Source: Parietaria judaica (lineage: Eukaryota; Streptophyta; Magnoliopsida; Rosales; Urticaceae). Taken from it: DNA of 64,000 nucleotides. Of the stretch, positions 34,294-46,607 are shown piece by piece (position 1 is the first letter of the stretch; every line of letters begins with the position of its first letter). Under the pieces are notes generated by a model. The model was not told the origin of the DNA, did not search any database, and worked only from the letters and a program-made list of their open reading frames with translations. The DNA lies in NCBI GenBank assembly GCA_954871525.1, contig OX940864.1:1854001-1918000 (forward strand), read 5' to 3'. The translations under genes and the position numbers were made by a program.

Positions 34294-35990
34294 TTGCAAC
34301 CGTAATTGATTTTTTGAATTTTACGAATACTGGTGCGATAGATAATAAGCCGCTGTGTCCGCAAGATATTGTGATATATAATAATCATGTCATTGCCACA
34401 TCTTGTATATATTATCAATATATATATGCATCATTTTTTACTCTTCTCCACATAATAATAATAAAAAAAGTTTCGGCGAAAAAAGGTATGAACCCTCGTG
34501 TCCAAGTAGCTCCGCCATAGCATATATCAGGCTGTTTCCGATAAAAAAAAACTGCTAAGTTCACGCTATTTTCGCCATAGTATTGGTTGACGAATGCAAA
34601 CTCCTTCTGTACTAAGCATGATGATCTCCTTCGTTTTTTTTTATCATCAATATTTATGGTAAGAACGAACTCCGTTATGTCTCAATCCCGCAATCCCTCC
34701 GTCGATCGCAATTTCTAGCAAGCTCTAAAATGTCTCGGCTTCTAGGTTAATTACACATTAGCCGAATTGGAATCTTTCCCAGAATATCTCAACATGATAT
34801 TTTGTTATTTTCAGCTATTTTCAAATTAATAAGCAGCAGTAAATTAATAAAATATATAAGCAAGACAGGCAACGCGCTATCTAGCTACGCATATATATAC
34901 ATAATACAATTATATATATTGTATATATATGAGCAAATTATGCAGAGAGTGAAAGCATGCATGTGAAATATTGCAGCTTTTGTCGCGTTAACCACCTCCA
35001 GACCCGACCGGAATATCGCCACCTATATACACGCACATGTATAGATACATACACATATATATATATATATTGATATATTATAAGCTATATAGCTATCGTT
35101 GGAGCTCATGATCGACTATCTCTCTTGGTTGTACGGACAATACGGCCACCTCTTTCCAGCAAAAAGAACGCCCTCAAAATCATATATATGTGTAGAGGAA
35201 AAATAAGTGTTTTTAAACTTTTACGTGTATTGTATTTATTTTGAAGTGTGAGCAGCGAAGTAGTACTGGAAATGCATGATCTTAAGATTTGAATATATAT
35301 TATTTTTCCGCAGCTAAGACTAGAGCGCAGAATCCAAAAAACCGAGGAAGCCCGCGATGGTATACCCGTGAAATGGACTTGCGGTTTATAACAATGGCTA
35401 CGAGTAACAGGATCTGTAGCTTTGAAAATATTATTACTTTTTAAACGATTTATTAAATTGTTTCGTTACGATGATACACTAATTATGAGGCTCTGCCGCC
35501 TCACGAGCCGTCCATACGTCTCTGCTGAAGCTCCTGGAAGATCGCAGTGGCGAGCTTCCGCGGAACACCCGAGGACGCTTGCGAGTTTCACAGCGAAGCT
35601 GAGATGGCCAGCTTAAATTATATAAAAAAAAGGGTTTTGAGTCTAATATAAGAAGTTACTGATTGCAACAGAATTTTATAAGAAGTAATAATTAATAAAA
35701 ATAAATATTTTGACTAAACAATTGATCATGATGACGATAAAAAATAGTATGAAATTATGAATGAACAACAAATATTGTTTGCATTTAACATAATTAATTA
35801 TTGCAAAAATGGTGGGTCCAAGCTCACGAGGCCAGAAGGCTTTGTCTCCCAAGCATCCTTAGAGAACAAAATTAATAAAATTTATTTCATGCCCCGATCG
35901 ATGCTATTTTGTGATATATACAAAATTAATTAATTTCATTGAAAGAATTGTAGCATTTAAAAACTATTTTCTTAATTTATCGGGTTTATA
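34294..35990. other. Intergenic; one GC-rich coding-like island
   Basis: Mostly AT-rich with TA runs. 35485-35620 is GC-rich and open on several frames; on the minus strand one reads RKLATAIFQELQQRRMDGS before a stop. It could be a relic exon, but no family is recognised. Confidence 0.4.
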
Positions 35991-36470
35991 CACTACAAGA
36001 AACAGCATTTTAGTCGGCCCATTTTAACATCGGAAATAAAAAAAATCTAAAACCATTCCTCGTGCAACCAAAATCTTGTAATGTGAACCCAATAAATTAA
36101 GAAAAAATATTTTCTTAATTTATTGAGTGTGACCGAAATCTTGAATGTGCCAGCGAAAATGATTTTTCCAATCGGTGAATGTGCATACATAAATCCGGTC
36201 AAAACGAGCATCACCGGAGGTTTTGTTTTGAGTTTTACCACGCAGTCCGGGATGATGATGCAGCGAGAATTAGTCGGCGACGCGTTTGTCATCGAAAAGT
36301 AACCAAAACCGAAAATATAAACGTCCACCACGTCTAGCTTTCTGGCGAGTCTCGATCGTGAGTCCACCACCCAAAACCGAGAGAAAATGTGAGTGTGTAC
36401 GCCCACCACGAACACAAACACGAAACCCAAAACTCACGTCCACCACATATGAATCATTGAGAGAATATTT
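35991..36470 (+). mobile_element. CACTA (EnSpm-like) transposon end, truncated
   Basis: CACTACAAGAAA at 35991-36002 is the canonical plant CACTA terminus. Subterminal GTGACCGAAATC and GCCAGCGAAAATG resemble the short repeats of such ends. No matching TTTCTTGTAGTG was found downstream, so only one end is recognisable. The right limit given is where similarity of composition fades. Coding capacity is not recognised. Confidence 0.5.
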
Positions 36471-36855
36471 TTTGAGAATATTTTCATTTCATAATAATCT
36501 CCTTTGATCAATGTGATCGTACAATATATATTTAACGATAACAATATAAAACTAAGTTTCCTAAATAAATGCAATCACTAAAATAAAGGAAAACATTACT
36601 TGGTCAAGGTAACCGTTAATGCAGATAAATAAAATTATACGTAAAACAACTAAAATGAAATAATCTTAATGATAATTTGAATTATTCCATGATTACGGGA
36701 TCCATGCTACGTCAGATGAGCAGTGGCGGAGCCAGGATTTCAATCAAGATGGTGCATAATGTATTTTTTTATATAAAAAAATCAAGCACACAATTAACAA
36801 CAATTGCAACAAGTAACAACAATATGTAACATTTATATTTATATATATATATATA

Positions 36856-37261
36856 GGGAAACTTGAAAAAATACTCCCAAGAAGCATGTTCTATGTTTTA
36901 TATTCCTCAAATTAATGTATCTGAGTAATTGTTCCCCAAACTCTATTTTATCTCATTTTGGATGAAAATACCATTTTCTCTACTTGAGTTGAGATACTGT
37001 CATTTTGGACAATTTTATGAGTAAAGTTTGATAGTTTCTGGGAAATATTGTCTCAACTTTGACATTTTTTTGAGTATGGGTTGACAGAATTTGGCACAAA
37101 GTTTGACAGTTTTATGAGTAGAGTTTGACAATTTCTCAGAAAAAGGGTGTTTTGTCCAAAATGTAGCTAACTACAGATTGGGAAATAGATACTCAAATAC
37201 ATCAATTTGGGGAATAGAAAACGTAGAACATGCTTTTTGAGAGTCATTTTTTCAAGTTTCC
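36856..37261. mobile_element. Nested Mutator-type MITE, about 406 bp
   Basis: GGGAAACTTGAAAAAATACT on the left mirrors the right end, which read backwards starts GGAAACTTGAAAAAATGACT. Both continue with AAGCATGTTCTAyGTTTT and CAAATTrATGTAT, giving terminal repeats of about 80 bp. The flanks are ATATATATA on the left and ATACATACA on the right (7 of 9). It is non-coding. Confidence 0.7.
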
Positions 37262-37468
37262 ATACATACATACATACATACATACATACATACATACATA
37301 CATACATACATACATACATACATACATACATACATACATACATACATACATACATACATACATACATACATACATACATACATACATACATACATACATA
37401 CATACATACATACATACATACATACATACATACATACATACATACATACATACATACATACATACATA
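37261..37468. repeat. (CATA)52 microsatellite, 208 bp
   Basis: Uninterrupted tetranucleotide repeat starting at the right border of the nested MITE. It creates artefactual open frames on both strands (repeats of IHTY and MYVC). Confidence 0.98.
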
Positions 37469-37753
37469 AAGAAAAATAATGACTTACCCTAGTATAAAAA
37501 ATGACGTCGCGTTTTTATTTTTGAAAGTATTGTATTATAAATTCATCGTTGGTATAAATAGAAATATCAAAGCGACAATCATGCATTTTTAAACGCCAAA
37601 TAGTGAATGTATCCATATAACAAATAGTGAATGTATCCAATAAATAAGCGAGTATAAGAATATATCCATATTTTTAATAACTAAAAAGAAATCAACAAAA
37701 AAAAGAGCTTAAAGCTGAGAAAGAAAAATAAACAAAAAATATGACTAAACGAA

Positions 37754-37811
37754 GAGTCGAACTCAGCTCCTTTCTCGTAAGAAGAGAGACTTGGCAAAAT
37801 CAGTTGAGCCA
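37754..37811 (-). repeat. tRNA-like (SINE-like) Pol III box pair
   Basis: On the minus strand TGGCTCAACTG (37811-37801) fits the A-box consensus TRGYnnARnnG. GAGTTCGACTC (37764-37754) fits the B-box GGTTCGAnnCC less exactly. The spacing is 36 bp, compatible with a tRNA-derived promoter. No cloverleaf can be completed, so a SINE head or tRNA relic is more likely than a tRNA gene. Confidence 0.4.
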
Positions 37812-37974
37812 GTTGGGCTGAATGCTCTAACATTTCTTAATATTGATTCATCAAATATTATAATGATATATAGAGTTTTTTTTTTTTTACTCAAACGCTG
37901 TTATTTTAATATTTTTCACGTTGTTTTCAGGTGGTGCCCGGGCGTATACTGAGCCCAACGTAGCTCCGCCCCTG

Positions 37975-38206
37975 GGGAAGAGAATATGCTAGGGCTGATC
38001 TCATAAATCAGCTGTCAGTGCATGTATTTATATGTATATCATGAAATATATGTTTATAGTGTATGGTTGACATTGATTACTACTAATCAATACATGGGCC
38101 TAAAATTGATAGAAGTGAAAGATGGTTCACCTAATTCTAGTTTCTATCAAGAACCAAATGAATTCGGTATTCCTATAATTTATCCCATTATCATACCTAT
38201 CACAAA

Positions 38207-38245
<39 letters not shown>

Positions 38246-40580
38246 TTGTTGTTCACTAAAAGTTATATTGTAGAAAATGTATATATATATAAGCGACTCA
38301 AAAGATTAACGTTACGACTATGATAGTTGGGTACATAAACCCCCTTAAAAGCGCATATACTTATATACTATATTATATACGTGTAGTCTGTGTAGCAAAC
38401 CGATTGCTTATCGAATAAATAATCTCACTCGCACGCTTTCTGATAAACTCTCCGACATCTTACCCTATTCTAATTTCGATCGTACCCTCATATATGATGA
38501 CGATTGTCCAATCTTATACGTGCAAGTCTTGAGTCCACATCCCACTCTGCAAATTTGTATCGGCAAGCTTTTCGTTGACTACGTACGAAACAAAATACAA
38601 TGGTACAAACAATTGAAAGATAAATAATACAGACACATAGATACAATATAGGCATAAATATATGTGGTGCATATATATCTAAAAGTCCGAGAATGAATTA
38701 TATGCAACACTATAGTAAAGGAGACAAGACATAACTAGCGAACTTTGGTCCTATAATATATAACTCCACAAGCCTTGTGGTATCAATATATTATTGCACT
38801 ACCTAGATAGATTGATGGAATATAGTAAAACTTTACTACTTTCTCTTCTTGTTTAAAGAATTAATCATGTACATATATTGTGATTGTCTGCCACACACAC
38901 ATATTATATAATATATGGCAAACCCACTATAATTGAGCTCAGGGACGACGAACGACAAATATATTAGATAATCGTTAACGATATGTCTATAAAAGACATA
39001 ATCACATCATAATAATAAAAGAACATCTTGATTTCGTATCACCGAAAAATAATTTTGATTGAATTCATACTAAGCCATCACTCTCTCGCACACACAATAT
39101 ATGGTCACAACTAAATAATCCGACAAGAAATCGTACATCTTTCATTCTGTTAGACCGCACGCTTAAAGTTATTGATATTTTTTTTAACAATCGCTCGGTA
39201 GTAGCAATATGAATTAAAAGAGGAGGATAAAAACTATCACTTTACACACTATAAAGAAAAAAAATCTGATTTCTTATTTTCACCAACCAGTAATAACATA
39301 TATTATAATTTTTTTGTCATATATATGAAATTATGATGTCTGTAAATATTTTTATTCTAAAGTCCTAAATCTAATTTATTGACCAATATTTGAATAATTC
39401 CTTAATTAGGCATGAAGAGGTAGACAAAGAGAATGATTTGGTTTCATAATGTATAATTATTTCGTTGCCCTAACTTGGGATTATAAATTTATTGCACATG
39501 GGTTTGGCTAATTATGAAAGGAACCGACAAGGTCGTGACGAAGTGAATTAGAAGATCAAACTTATTACGTCCTCGTAATTATTAATCAAAGCGCTTTGAT
39601 TAAGCTAATAATTAGAAGATATTTCTTAATTTCCCAACAATATAATTAATAATAATATTAAATGGTACACGGATCGTACGGTTCCTAGTGACTTAATAAT
39701 TTTCAAGTTCCAATGGAATTGTTATGCATGAGAATTCAACTATGTTAGTATTTCTAAAGACAATGACTTGACATGATATGACATGAATATCGTTTTGATG
39801 GATCCACTGCTTTAGATACCGTTAAATTCGACTCATGCATGCTCTCTCTACACACGTATATTGTTATATATATACATGTATACACATTAATACTATATAA
39901 CCAATTAATTAATTTAAGATGTGCAATTTTTTTTTAAGTATAATAACGCAAATAAGAAAGAAAAGGCACACGAAGCCAAGAACATTCAAGAAAACAGACC
40001 AAGAAAAAAAAAATCGTTATTTTCAAAGTCAGACTCAGATGTGAATTTTAAACTGGTAACATATATTATATATATTACAATTTTTCTCTTCAAGTTTTAT
40101 ATATGATTTTTTCTTCTTCTATATGCACACAATAAGGCCATTTTAGTAATTCATTAATTTTTATGTTGCGTTATTTCACAATAATCATATACTAAACGTC
40201 TTTTTGATCATGGTAACAATAACTCGTATAGGAAATTAATGAGCTTTTTTTTTTCTTTTCTTTTTCGTCTCTGACTATTTTTCGTGTAGTCACCAGTATC
40301 TTTTTATTATTATTTCAACAAATATGCTTACACTACGCCCGTATCGTGGTTCAAAGTTGTACACGTACTATTTTATATAACCAATTAAAATAAAATTATT
40401 TTAATTTCTAACAAATTACATATAGATATGCGACGTCACGTTTATACGTCGCCACATTAGCTAGATTTATGCAATTAAATTACTTATTTATTGGTTTTTT
40501 TTTTTTTTTGAACAAACTTATTTATTGGTTTGATATGAGAGATATTAACATTATTTTCATGATAACCTAATGAGTTTTTT
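37975..40580. other. Gene-free AT-rich stretch
   Basis: No gene supported. (TA)n at about 38210-38241 and many short TA tracts. A 73-codon frame at 38022-38243 runs into the TA repeat and is not credible. Confidence 0.6.
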
Positions 40581-40589
40581 TTTTAAGAC

Positions 40590-40952
40590 CACGCTGGATC
40601 TCCGGTGAAAGCGGAATGCCATGCCATCCTCCATGGCCTTAAGTTTGCTCGAGAACATGGGTGGAGGGTTACCGGGGTGGAAACCGATTGCCTAAAATCC
40701 CTCCACCTTGTTAACGGGAGAAAATGGCCTTGTATCCAAGGCCCGATTATCGCGGAAATTGGGAACATTTTGGCGGAAGAGGAAACTAGCGGCGGGTGTC
40801 GTTGGATCCCGAGAGGGTGCAATGAAGTCGCCAATAGGATTGCTAAATACCGCCTTGCGGAATCTATACCCAACATGTCGTCGAGGGAATGCCCGAGATG
40901 GCTTGTACACGTTTTTAAAAGGGATTTATCCAAAAAAAAGTTATATATATAA
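40590..40952 (+). pseudogene. LINE-derived RNase H fragment
   Basis: Reads SPVKAECHAILHGLKFAREH, then GVETDCLKSLHLVNG and RWIPRGCNEVANRIAKYRL. This is the RVT_3/RNase H segment of plant non-LTR elements, with catalytic E (AECHA) and D (ETDC) and the terminal N-x-VAN motif. Upstream is a T-run and there is no reverse transcriptase. The frame ends in an A/T microsatellite. It is a 5'-truncated copy, in opposite orientation to the relic at 1735-2571. Confidence 0.7.
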
Positions 40953-41596
40953 TTATATATATATATATATATATATAAATAATTGAGAGAGACTAGAGAG
41001 GGAGAGAGAATTGATGATGGTGATAATTGAGCCACTAAGGTCACCATCCAGGTGATTCAACGATATCTCCAAAAGGAGGCTCTCAAATTTTCTTTTGATT
41101 TTATTCACTCACAAAAGAGCAGCCACATATTATTTATTTATTTATTAATATCTCTTTCTCTCAATGGAAATGGAAGTAGGGTCTGTGAGAATTTGTCAAA
41201 GCAAGGGAATTAATTGCATTAAAATGGTGGGGTTCGATCAATCAATTCCTTCTTCCAACTTGTGGATATGAAGATTAGGGTTTCAGTTCAGTTGGAAGTA
41301 AGTAATGGTTTCTCAATTATCATCACCGATACGCGTTTTTTTTTTCTTTTCTTGGACCTTTCTAATAATTTGTTAATCCAATTAATTATATAATGTTCAT
41401 GAAAAGTGTTGATTATCCATGTGTGTATATATATATATATATGTATATCTCCTTCACGCATGCCGTAAAAGCTTTGTTTTCGGAATTAGTTTACATACCT
41501 AATCAACGATATTTCTTTAGAGGGCAAAACTAGGATATACATATATGTATGTACGTGTTCGAACTTGAATTTGTAGTAAGAAAGTCTGATGTATAT
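40953..41596. other. Intergenic, no gene seen
   Basis: AT-rich with a TA run at 40945-40977, GA-rich sequence near 40990-41010 and TA-rich stretches near 41425. Nothing else recognised. Confidence 0.5.
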
Positions 41597-41715
41597 GAGA
41601 ATGGAGTGGTCAATTCCTCAAATATGACTTTGAGTATTTTTGCCACCACTTTTAAACTTTGAGTACACGAGGGGTTCTTTGACCAAATTTTGAGTATTTT
41701 TACCGTCATTAACCC
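41597..41715. mobile_element. Half copy of the Mutator-type MITE seen at 10441-10892
   Basis: GAGAATGGAGTGGTCAATTC through TTTTTACCGTCATTAACCC corresponds to the right arm of the 10441-10892 element with few substitutions. The left arm is missing, so this is a truncated or partly deleted copy. Confidence 0.8.
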
Positions 41716-41955
41716 TTTTATTTATACGATCCATGTGAGACTTTTATATATTGTCATTGATTACAACAGTTAGTTATTTTTATATATAATCATCAAAAAA
41801 AATATTTTTATTAATAAACTTTAAAAATTGCTTCACTTTAGAATCATGATATTAATTTATGATATATTAATATTTATACAAATATTTTCGGTTAGCAACC
41901 AGTAACCACACAGTAAAATTATATGTATAAATATAGAGAGAGATCAATCTTAGTC

Positions 41956-41989
<34 letters not shown>

Positions 41990-42076
41990 GTACACTTGTA
42001 TTTTTCCTATCGCTAACTCAATCCCTTTCGTGACAACCAAGCAATAAAAATTGTACTCAATGCCCAAAATATGAAT

Positions 42077-42216
42077 CCGGGTTAAACCCGGATTCATTAA
42101 AAAAAAAAAAAAAAAACCCGGATACCGAAATATCCAGATCCGGGTTTTCCCGGAACCGGATATTTCGGTATCCGGGAAACAAACAACCCGGATAAATTAT
42201 TATCCGGGTTTTTAAA
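42077..42216. repeat. Left subterminal CCCGG(A/G)TA palindrome cluster of the hAT element
   Basis: Successive inverted motifs: CCGGGTTAAACCCGG, CCCGGATACCGAAATATCC with its mirror GGATATTTCGGTATCCGGG, and CCCGGATAAATTATTATCCGGG, separated by A-runs. The density suggests multiple transposase-binding sites. Confidence 0.7.
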
Positions 42217-42224
42217 AAAAAAAA

Positions 42225-42305
42225 AAAACGAGCCAACGGCTCTTTAATCTGGGCCGTTGGATCTACGATCCAACGGCCCAGATTAAAGAGCCGTTGGCTC
42301 GTTTT
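42225..42305. repeat. Perfect 39-bp-arm hairpin with 3-nt loop
   Basis: 42225-42263 is the exact reverse complement of 42267-42305, with loop TAC at 42264-42266. It begins AAAACGAGCCAACGGC and contains GGGCCGTTGGATC. It lies between the subterminal cluster and the transposase promoter. Confidence 0.97.
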
Positions 42306-42394
42306 GGTCTGAAGAAAAATTGCATGGGGGCCCTCAAAAATAGCCGTTGGAGCTATAATTACACCTCTTACTCGAATTCCTACACATTTTTCCC

Positions 42395-42402
42395 TATAAA
42401 TA
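42395..42402 (+). promoter_or_regulatory. TATA box of the hAT transposase gene
   Basis: TATAAATA about 290 bp before the transposase ATG (42695), followed by a C/T-rich leader. Confidence 0.5.
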
Positions 42403-42694
42403 CACCATTTCACTCCCATTTTTTTCACACATCCTCTTCTCTTCATCTCCAACTCTCCCAAACTCTCTCAAGCTCTCAAAGATCCGATTTTACTCTATAG
42501 TTTAGCTACTTTATAATTATATAAATACTCTCTATTGTTAGTTTAATATATTGTTTAGGTATTTTAGTTGTTATTACTTTAGTTTATATAGTTGTTATTA
42601 TTAGTATTTTAGTTTATTATTAGTTGTTATTAATTATTTATTATTAGTAATTTAGTTTATTTAATTGTTATTATTAGTTTAATTTGTCGTTAAT

Positions 42695-45600
42695 ATGTCG
42701 AGTGGCAACAACCGTTCTCGAGGACGTCCCGATGTCCGAGGAAAAGGACGGTCCACTATTCCGTCGCTGCGGTCGATTAATAGCGGGACGGCTTTTAGTC
42801 AACATAACTATAATGTCGGAGTTATGAATCAACACAATGTTCCCGGTTCTTCTAGCCAACCATTACCGGTTCATGGTCAATATGGTACCGGTGGCGTCGG
42901 GCCTAACCAACAATTATTATTTTCTCAAGGTAACGTCGGTGCTTTTACTAACTTACTTAATTATCAAGGTCCCTATATTCCGGAATGGCACAGCCTTAGC
43001 AACGAGGAACAATACCAAGCACAACAAGTCCAACAACATCGTCAACAACAATATGTTTCCCCCGACGACGCCGAGGTACGTTTAATTTAAGTAGTTAATT
43101 AATTAAATAATTGTTTTATTATATTTGAAATTGTTAGATAAAGAAATTGTTTTCAATAATTAATTAAATTAATCACTAAATATTAATTTGTAAGTGTTGT
43201 TGCCACGTCACTTGAAAGTCTTAGTATGCTCTGTGGTTGCGGTTCCGACTGATCTTCCACATCAGAAACGAATTTCTTGAGATTTAATAATCATTTAATC
43301 ATACTATTTTAATTAATTAATTTAGTTTAATTATTTTAGTTTAATTAATTAATTTGTCACGTCTTTTGAAAGTCTTAGTATGCTCTGTGGTTGCGGTTCC
43401 GGCTGATCTTCCACATCAGAAACGAATTTCTTGAGATTTTTTGTTAGCTAATAATCATTTAATCATATTAGTTTAATTAAACTTTAAATAGTTACTTAAA
43501 TAAGTTAAAAAAATTAAAAATGATATTTTTTATGTGTGGTGATAATTATAAAGTTTTTACGGATTATGGTGTCTTAGAAAGATTGGTTTTTAAATAAGGT
43601 TTGCTTTGCAATCTCCTCCAAGCTAACCTGGGAACCTCGGGGAGTTCTGTCTAGAAAAGCTTGGGCCTAAAGCGAGATCATAGCATCCTTTCCAGTCGAT
43701 CTGGCCGTGGAACCTCGGGGAGTTCCGTCCAAAAGAGCTTGATAATTATTTCCACACATACAAAATACCATTTTTAATTTTGTTAACTTTTTTATTTAAC
43801 TATATGAAATTTAATTAAATCAATATGATTGATATTAAAATGATTAATATTAAAATTTAATAATTGTACTATTCCTTTGTAATATTTAAATTAATATTAA
43901 ACTCTTGTAATATTTCTTTGTTTTTTCAGGAAACGAGGTCGAGGAACCAATCCAACGACCCCGATGACGAGTATGATGGTGGTGGTGATGATGAGAACGA
44001 TGATGCGGAGGACCCGAACTACGTTCAAGGCCAAGGCGAGGAGGAGGAAGTTGACGAAGTTCTACCAACGCCGCCGCCAGCTAGACGTGGACGTGGACGT
44101 GCCCAACAACAACCCTTAGTTCCGGGTGAGCATGGTCGGCCCCCCCATCCGCCGGCGAGGAAGCGAAAGAAATTAACGGGAGCGGTTTGGCAGCACGACT
44201 TCATACCCGACTACAGATACAACTACGAAACCGGCTTGGAAGATAGGTGGGGGATTTGCCGACACTGCAGTGAGGAATTTCCGGCCCACCCGAAGAACCA
44301 CGGCAACAGCCGTCTAGAAAACCACGTCAAGACATGTCTGAAGAAAAAGCGGGCGGAGGAGGTAAGTCGCTTACCCGATGATTTATATAGAATGTATATT
44401 GCTCAGTGGACTATACGCGATGGTTTGCCTATATCGGCGCCCGAGGGAGAAGGTTTTAACGAAATGATGATGAAAGTGGCACCGATAAACTATAGGGAAA
44501 TCTCGTATTATATAAACCACGAGACAATTCTCAAATTTTATAACCAGCAAAGGGCCGCTTTACAAGAAATGTTCCAACAATCTTCTTACAAAGTGTCTTT
44601 AACGTCGGATTGTTGGAAAGGCCATGCTAATGATGATTATATTACGGTCGTAGCTCATTTTATTAACGATAATTGGAAGATGGAAAAGCGTATCATAGGT
44701 TTTAAGCCGATGAGGGTTAGGCACACATCAGTAAACCTAGCCGAGGCTATACTAGAAGTTTTGTCGGATTGGAACCTTAAGGATAGAGTAGTTTCCATTA
44801 CGTTAGATAACGCTAGTGCCCACGCCAATGCCGTAGAAATAATGAAGGAAAGTTTGACCAATTTTAGGGACGATTGTTTTCATCAAAGGTGTGCATGTCA
44901 TATTATAAACTTGATAGTTCAATCCGGTCTTCGCGTTATTTCAGATAGTATCGCCAAAATTAGGGACATTATTTTGTATATACGAGCATCTACTATGCGT
45001 ACAGTTTCTTGGGAAGATTATTGCAGGGCTCACGGTTACCAGGTAAGAACGTTTCAACCGGATATGGCGATCCGCTGGAACTCGACCTACATGATGTTGG
45101 ATGCTGTCTTACCATACAAGGAGCTTCTTACGAACTGGATCAACAGCCTCGAGCAAGACGACCGCGAAGAAATTACTCCGGACGATTGGCTAAAAGCCAT
45201 CCAATTCCAGGCTTTTCTACACCTTTTTAATCAAATTACTATTGATTTATCTCATGTTTACTCACCCACATCTCAGAGAGCTTTGCCCGCTATTTTTGAT
45301 ATACTTTGTCATTTTGAAACCGCAAAACGTAATACTTTATTTACCGATGTACTAACCCCGATGACTGCAAAGTTTGAATATTATTGGAGTCCTGACAAGC
45401 TCCCATTTCTATATTGCGCCGCTGTGATCGTGGATCCGACACTTAAGCTTTCCAAACTGCAGGAAGTCTTAACGGCCATGCAAGAAATCACGGGGGAGCC
45501 CTATATGACGCACAATTACTTCGATGCGGATCAGAAGATGAAGGCCCTTTACCAAGAGTACGAGCAAAAATATAACGACTTGGAAGATCAGATGGAGGAA

Positions 45601-46214
45601 ACGAATCAACAACAACAACAAACTCAGGTAGTTTTTTTAACTTTATTTCTTAAGATTAGTTATTTTAATTTCCTAACATTACTTTAATAAACGTTAATAT
45701 TTTTTGTTTAATATAGGGCGGACGCGGGGCCGGTGGTTCACCATACGTGTACAATCAGCGTTTATTCTACAACCTTACGTCTATAGGGAGCGGCAATATG
45801 TCTACTTCTTCACCGGGTTCACAAGGAAGTGGCGCTTCGGGATCTCGAGTTCTTGGTCGACGTCGACGGCGCAACACCATCGACGAGTACGCCCGATTCT
45901 GTAACCTTCCTTCGACACCGTGCCCTAACGAAGGCCTCGACATTCTTCAATGGTGGCACGCAAATCGATCAGAATATCCGGTTTTATCCTTGTTGGCTCG
46001 TGACATTCTCACAATCCCAGTCTCAACGGTATCATCGGAGGCGGCATTCTCAATGGCCGGAAGGATGTTAGAGCCTCGCCGGAAGTCTACAAAATCATTG
46101 ATGGTCGAGATCCTTATGCTTTCGAGAGATTGGATTATGGCCAACAAGCGACAACAAGAAAACGATATGTTCGACCGAGAAATGGCGAATTACTTTTCAC
46201 AGATTCAAATGTAA
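42695..46214 (+). CDS. hAT-family transposase (BED zinc finger, RICESLEEPER-like)
   Basis: Three exons, 42695-43075, 43930-45627 and 45717-46214. GT-AG introns keep frame with no internal stop, 858 aa. Exon 1 is a Q/N/G-rich N terminus. Exon 2 holds an acidic stretch, a BED finger (CRHC ... SRLENHVKTC) and the RNase H-fold core, with the first aspartate in SLTSDCWKG and the second in SITLDNASAHANAV. Exon 3 holds the hAT dimerisation domain with the catalytic glutamate context PVSTVSSEAAFSMAGRMLEP. All three acidic positions expected of a DDE hAT enzyme are present. It would cut and paste elements with matching ends. The first intron carries two direct repeats. Cellular domestication is unlikely, since transposon-like ends surround it. 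Confidence 0.92.
43202..43440. repeat. Direct repeat in transposase intron 1 (~84 bp, two copies)
   Basis: TTGAAAGTCTTAGTATGCTC through AACGAATTTCTTGAGATTT occurs at 43202-43285 and 43355-43440 with few changes. A second pair, GAACCTCGGGGAGTTC, is at about 43631 and 43709 in the same intron. Confidence 0.9.
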
Positions 46215-46324
46215 TTCGTTTTCAATTGTTCGTTTTCTTATTGTACTTTGAATTTGTAACTTCGTTTGCCGTTCGAAATTTGGTTGTAGTTGTACTTTCT
46301 CGTATCCGACCTTCGAGTTTGTTG

Positions 46325-46330
46325 AATAAA
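46325..46330 (+). terminator. Transposase polyadenylation signal AATAAA
   Basis: AATAAA about 110 nt after the transposase stop. Confidence 0.5.
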
Positions 46331-46545
46331 AACGCATATTTACTTTCTTTTGTTGTTGTATGTTTTATTTATTTCGCAATTATTTTTTAAATATTTAAAA
46401 CACTTAAAATAATTTAAAAATTTAAAAATTTATTTTTTTCATAACCGAACTTAAGTACCAAAATGTTAGATTTGAACAACTAAACGAAACGAGGGACTAA
46501 ACAATAAATAACACAATTTAAAAAAACAAAAAAACAAAAAACAAA

Positions 46546-46607
46546 ACCCGGATCCGGATATATCCGGGATTTTTTTTTCCCGGACCCGGATATATCCGTA
46601 TCCGGGT
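46546..46607. repeat. Right subterminal CCCGGATA palindrome cluster of the hAT element
   Basis: CCCGGATCCGGATATATCCGGG followed by CCCGGACCCGGATATATCCG and TATCCGGG, mirroring the left cluster. Confidence 0.7.

Larger units (their letters stand above)
36721..37974. mobile_element. Non-autonomous hAT element, 1254 bp, with nested insertions
   Basis: Left CAGTGGCGGAGCCAG and right GTAGCTCCGCCCCTG are inverted hAT termini. The 8-bp flanks CAGATGAG and GGGAAGAG agree at 5 of 8, as for an old duplication. It contains a nested foldback (36856-37261), the (CATA)n tract (37261-37468) and a tRNA-like segment (37754-37811). No transposase. Confidence 0.65.

Noticed and set aside
37167..37479. Long open frames of IHTY or MYVC repeats on both strands
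   Set aside because: They are translations of the (CATA)n microsatellite.
40201..40300. Right end of the CACTA element (TTTTTCGTGTAGTCAC near 40278)
   Set aside because: It differs from the expected TTTCTTGTAGTG and lies over 4 kb away beyond other elements.
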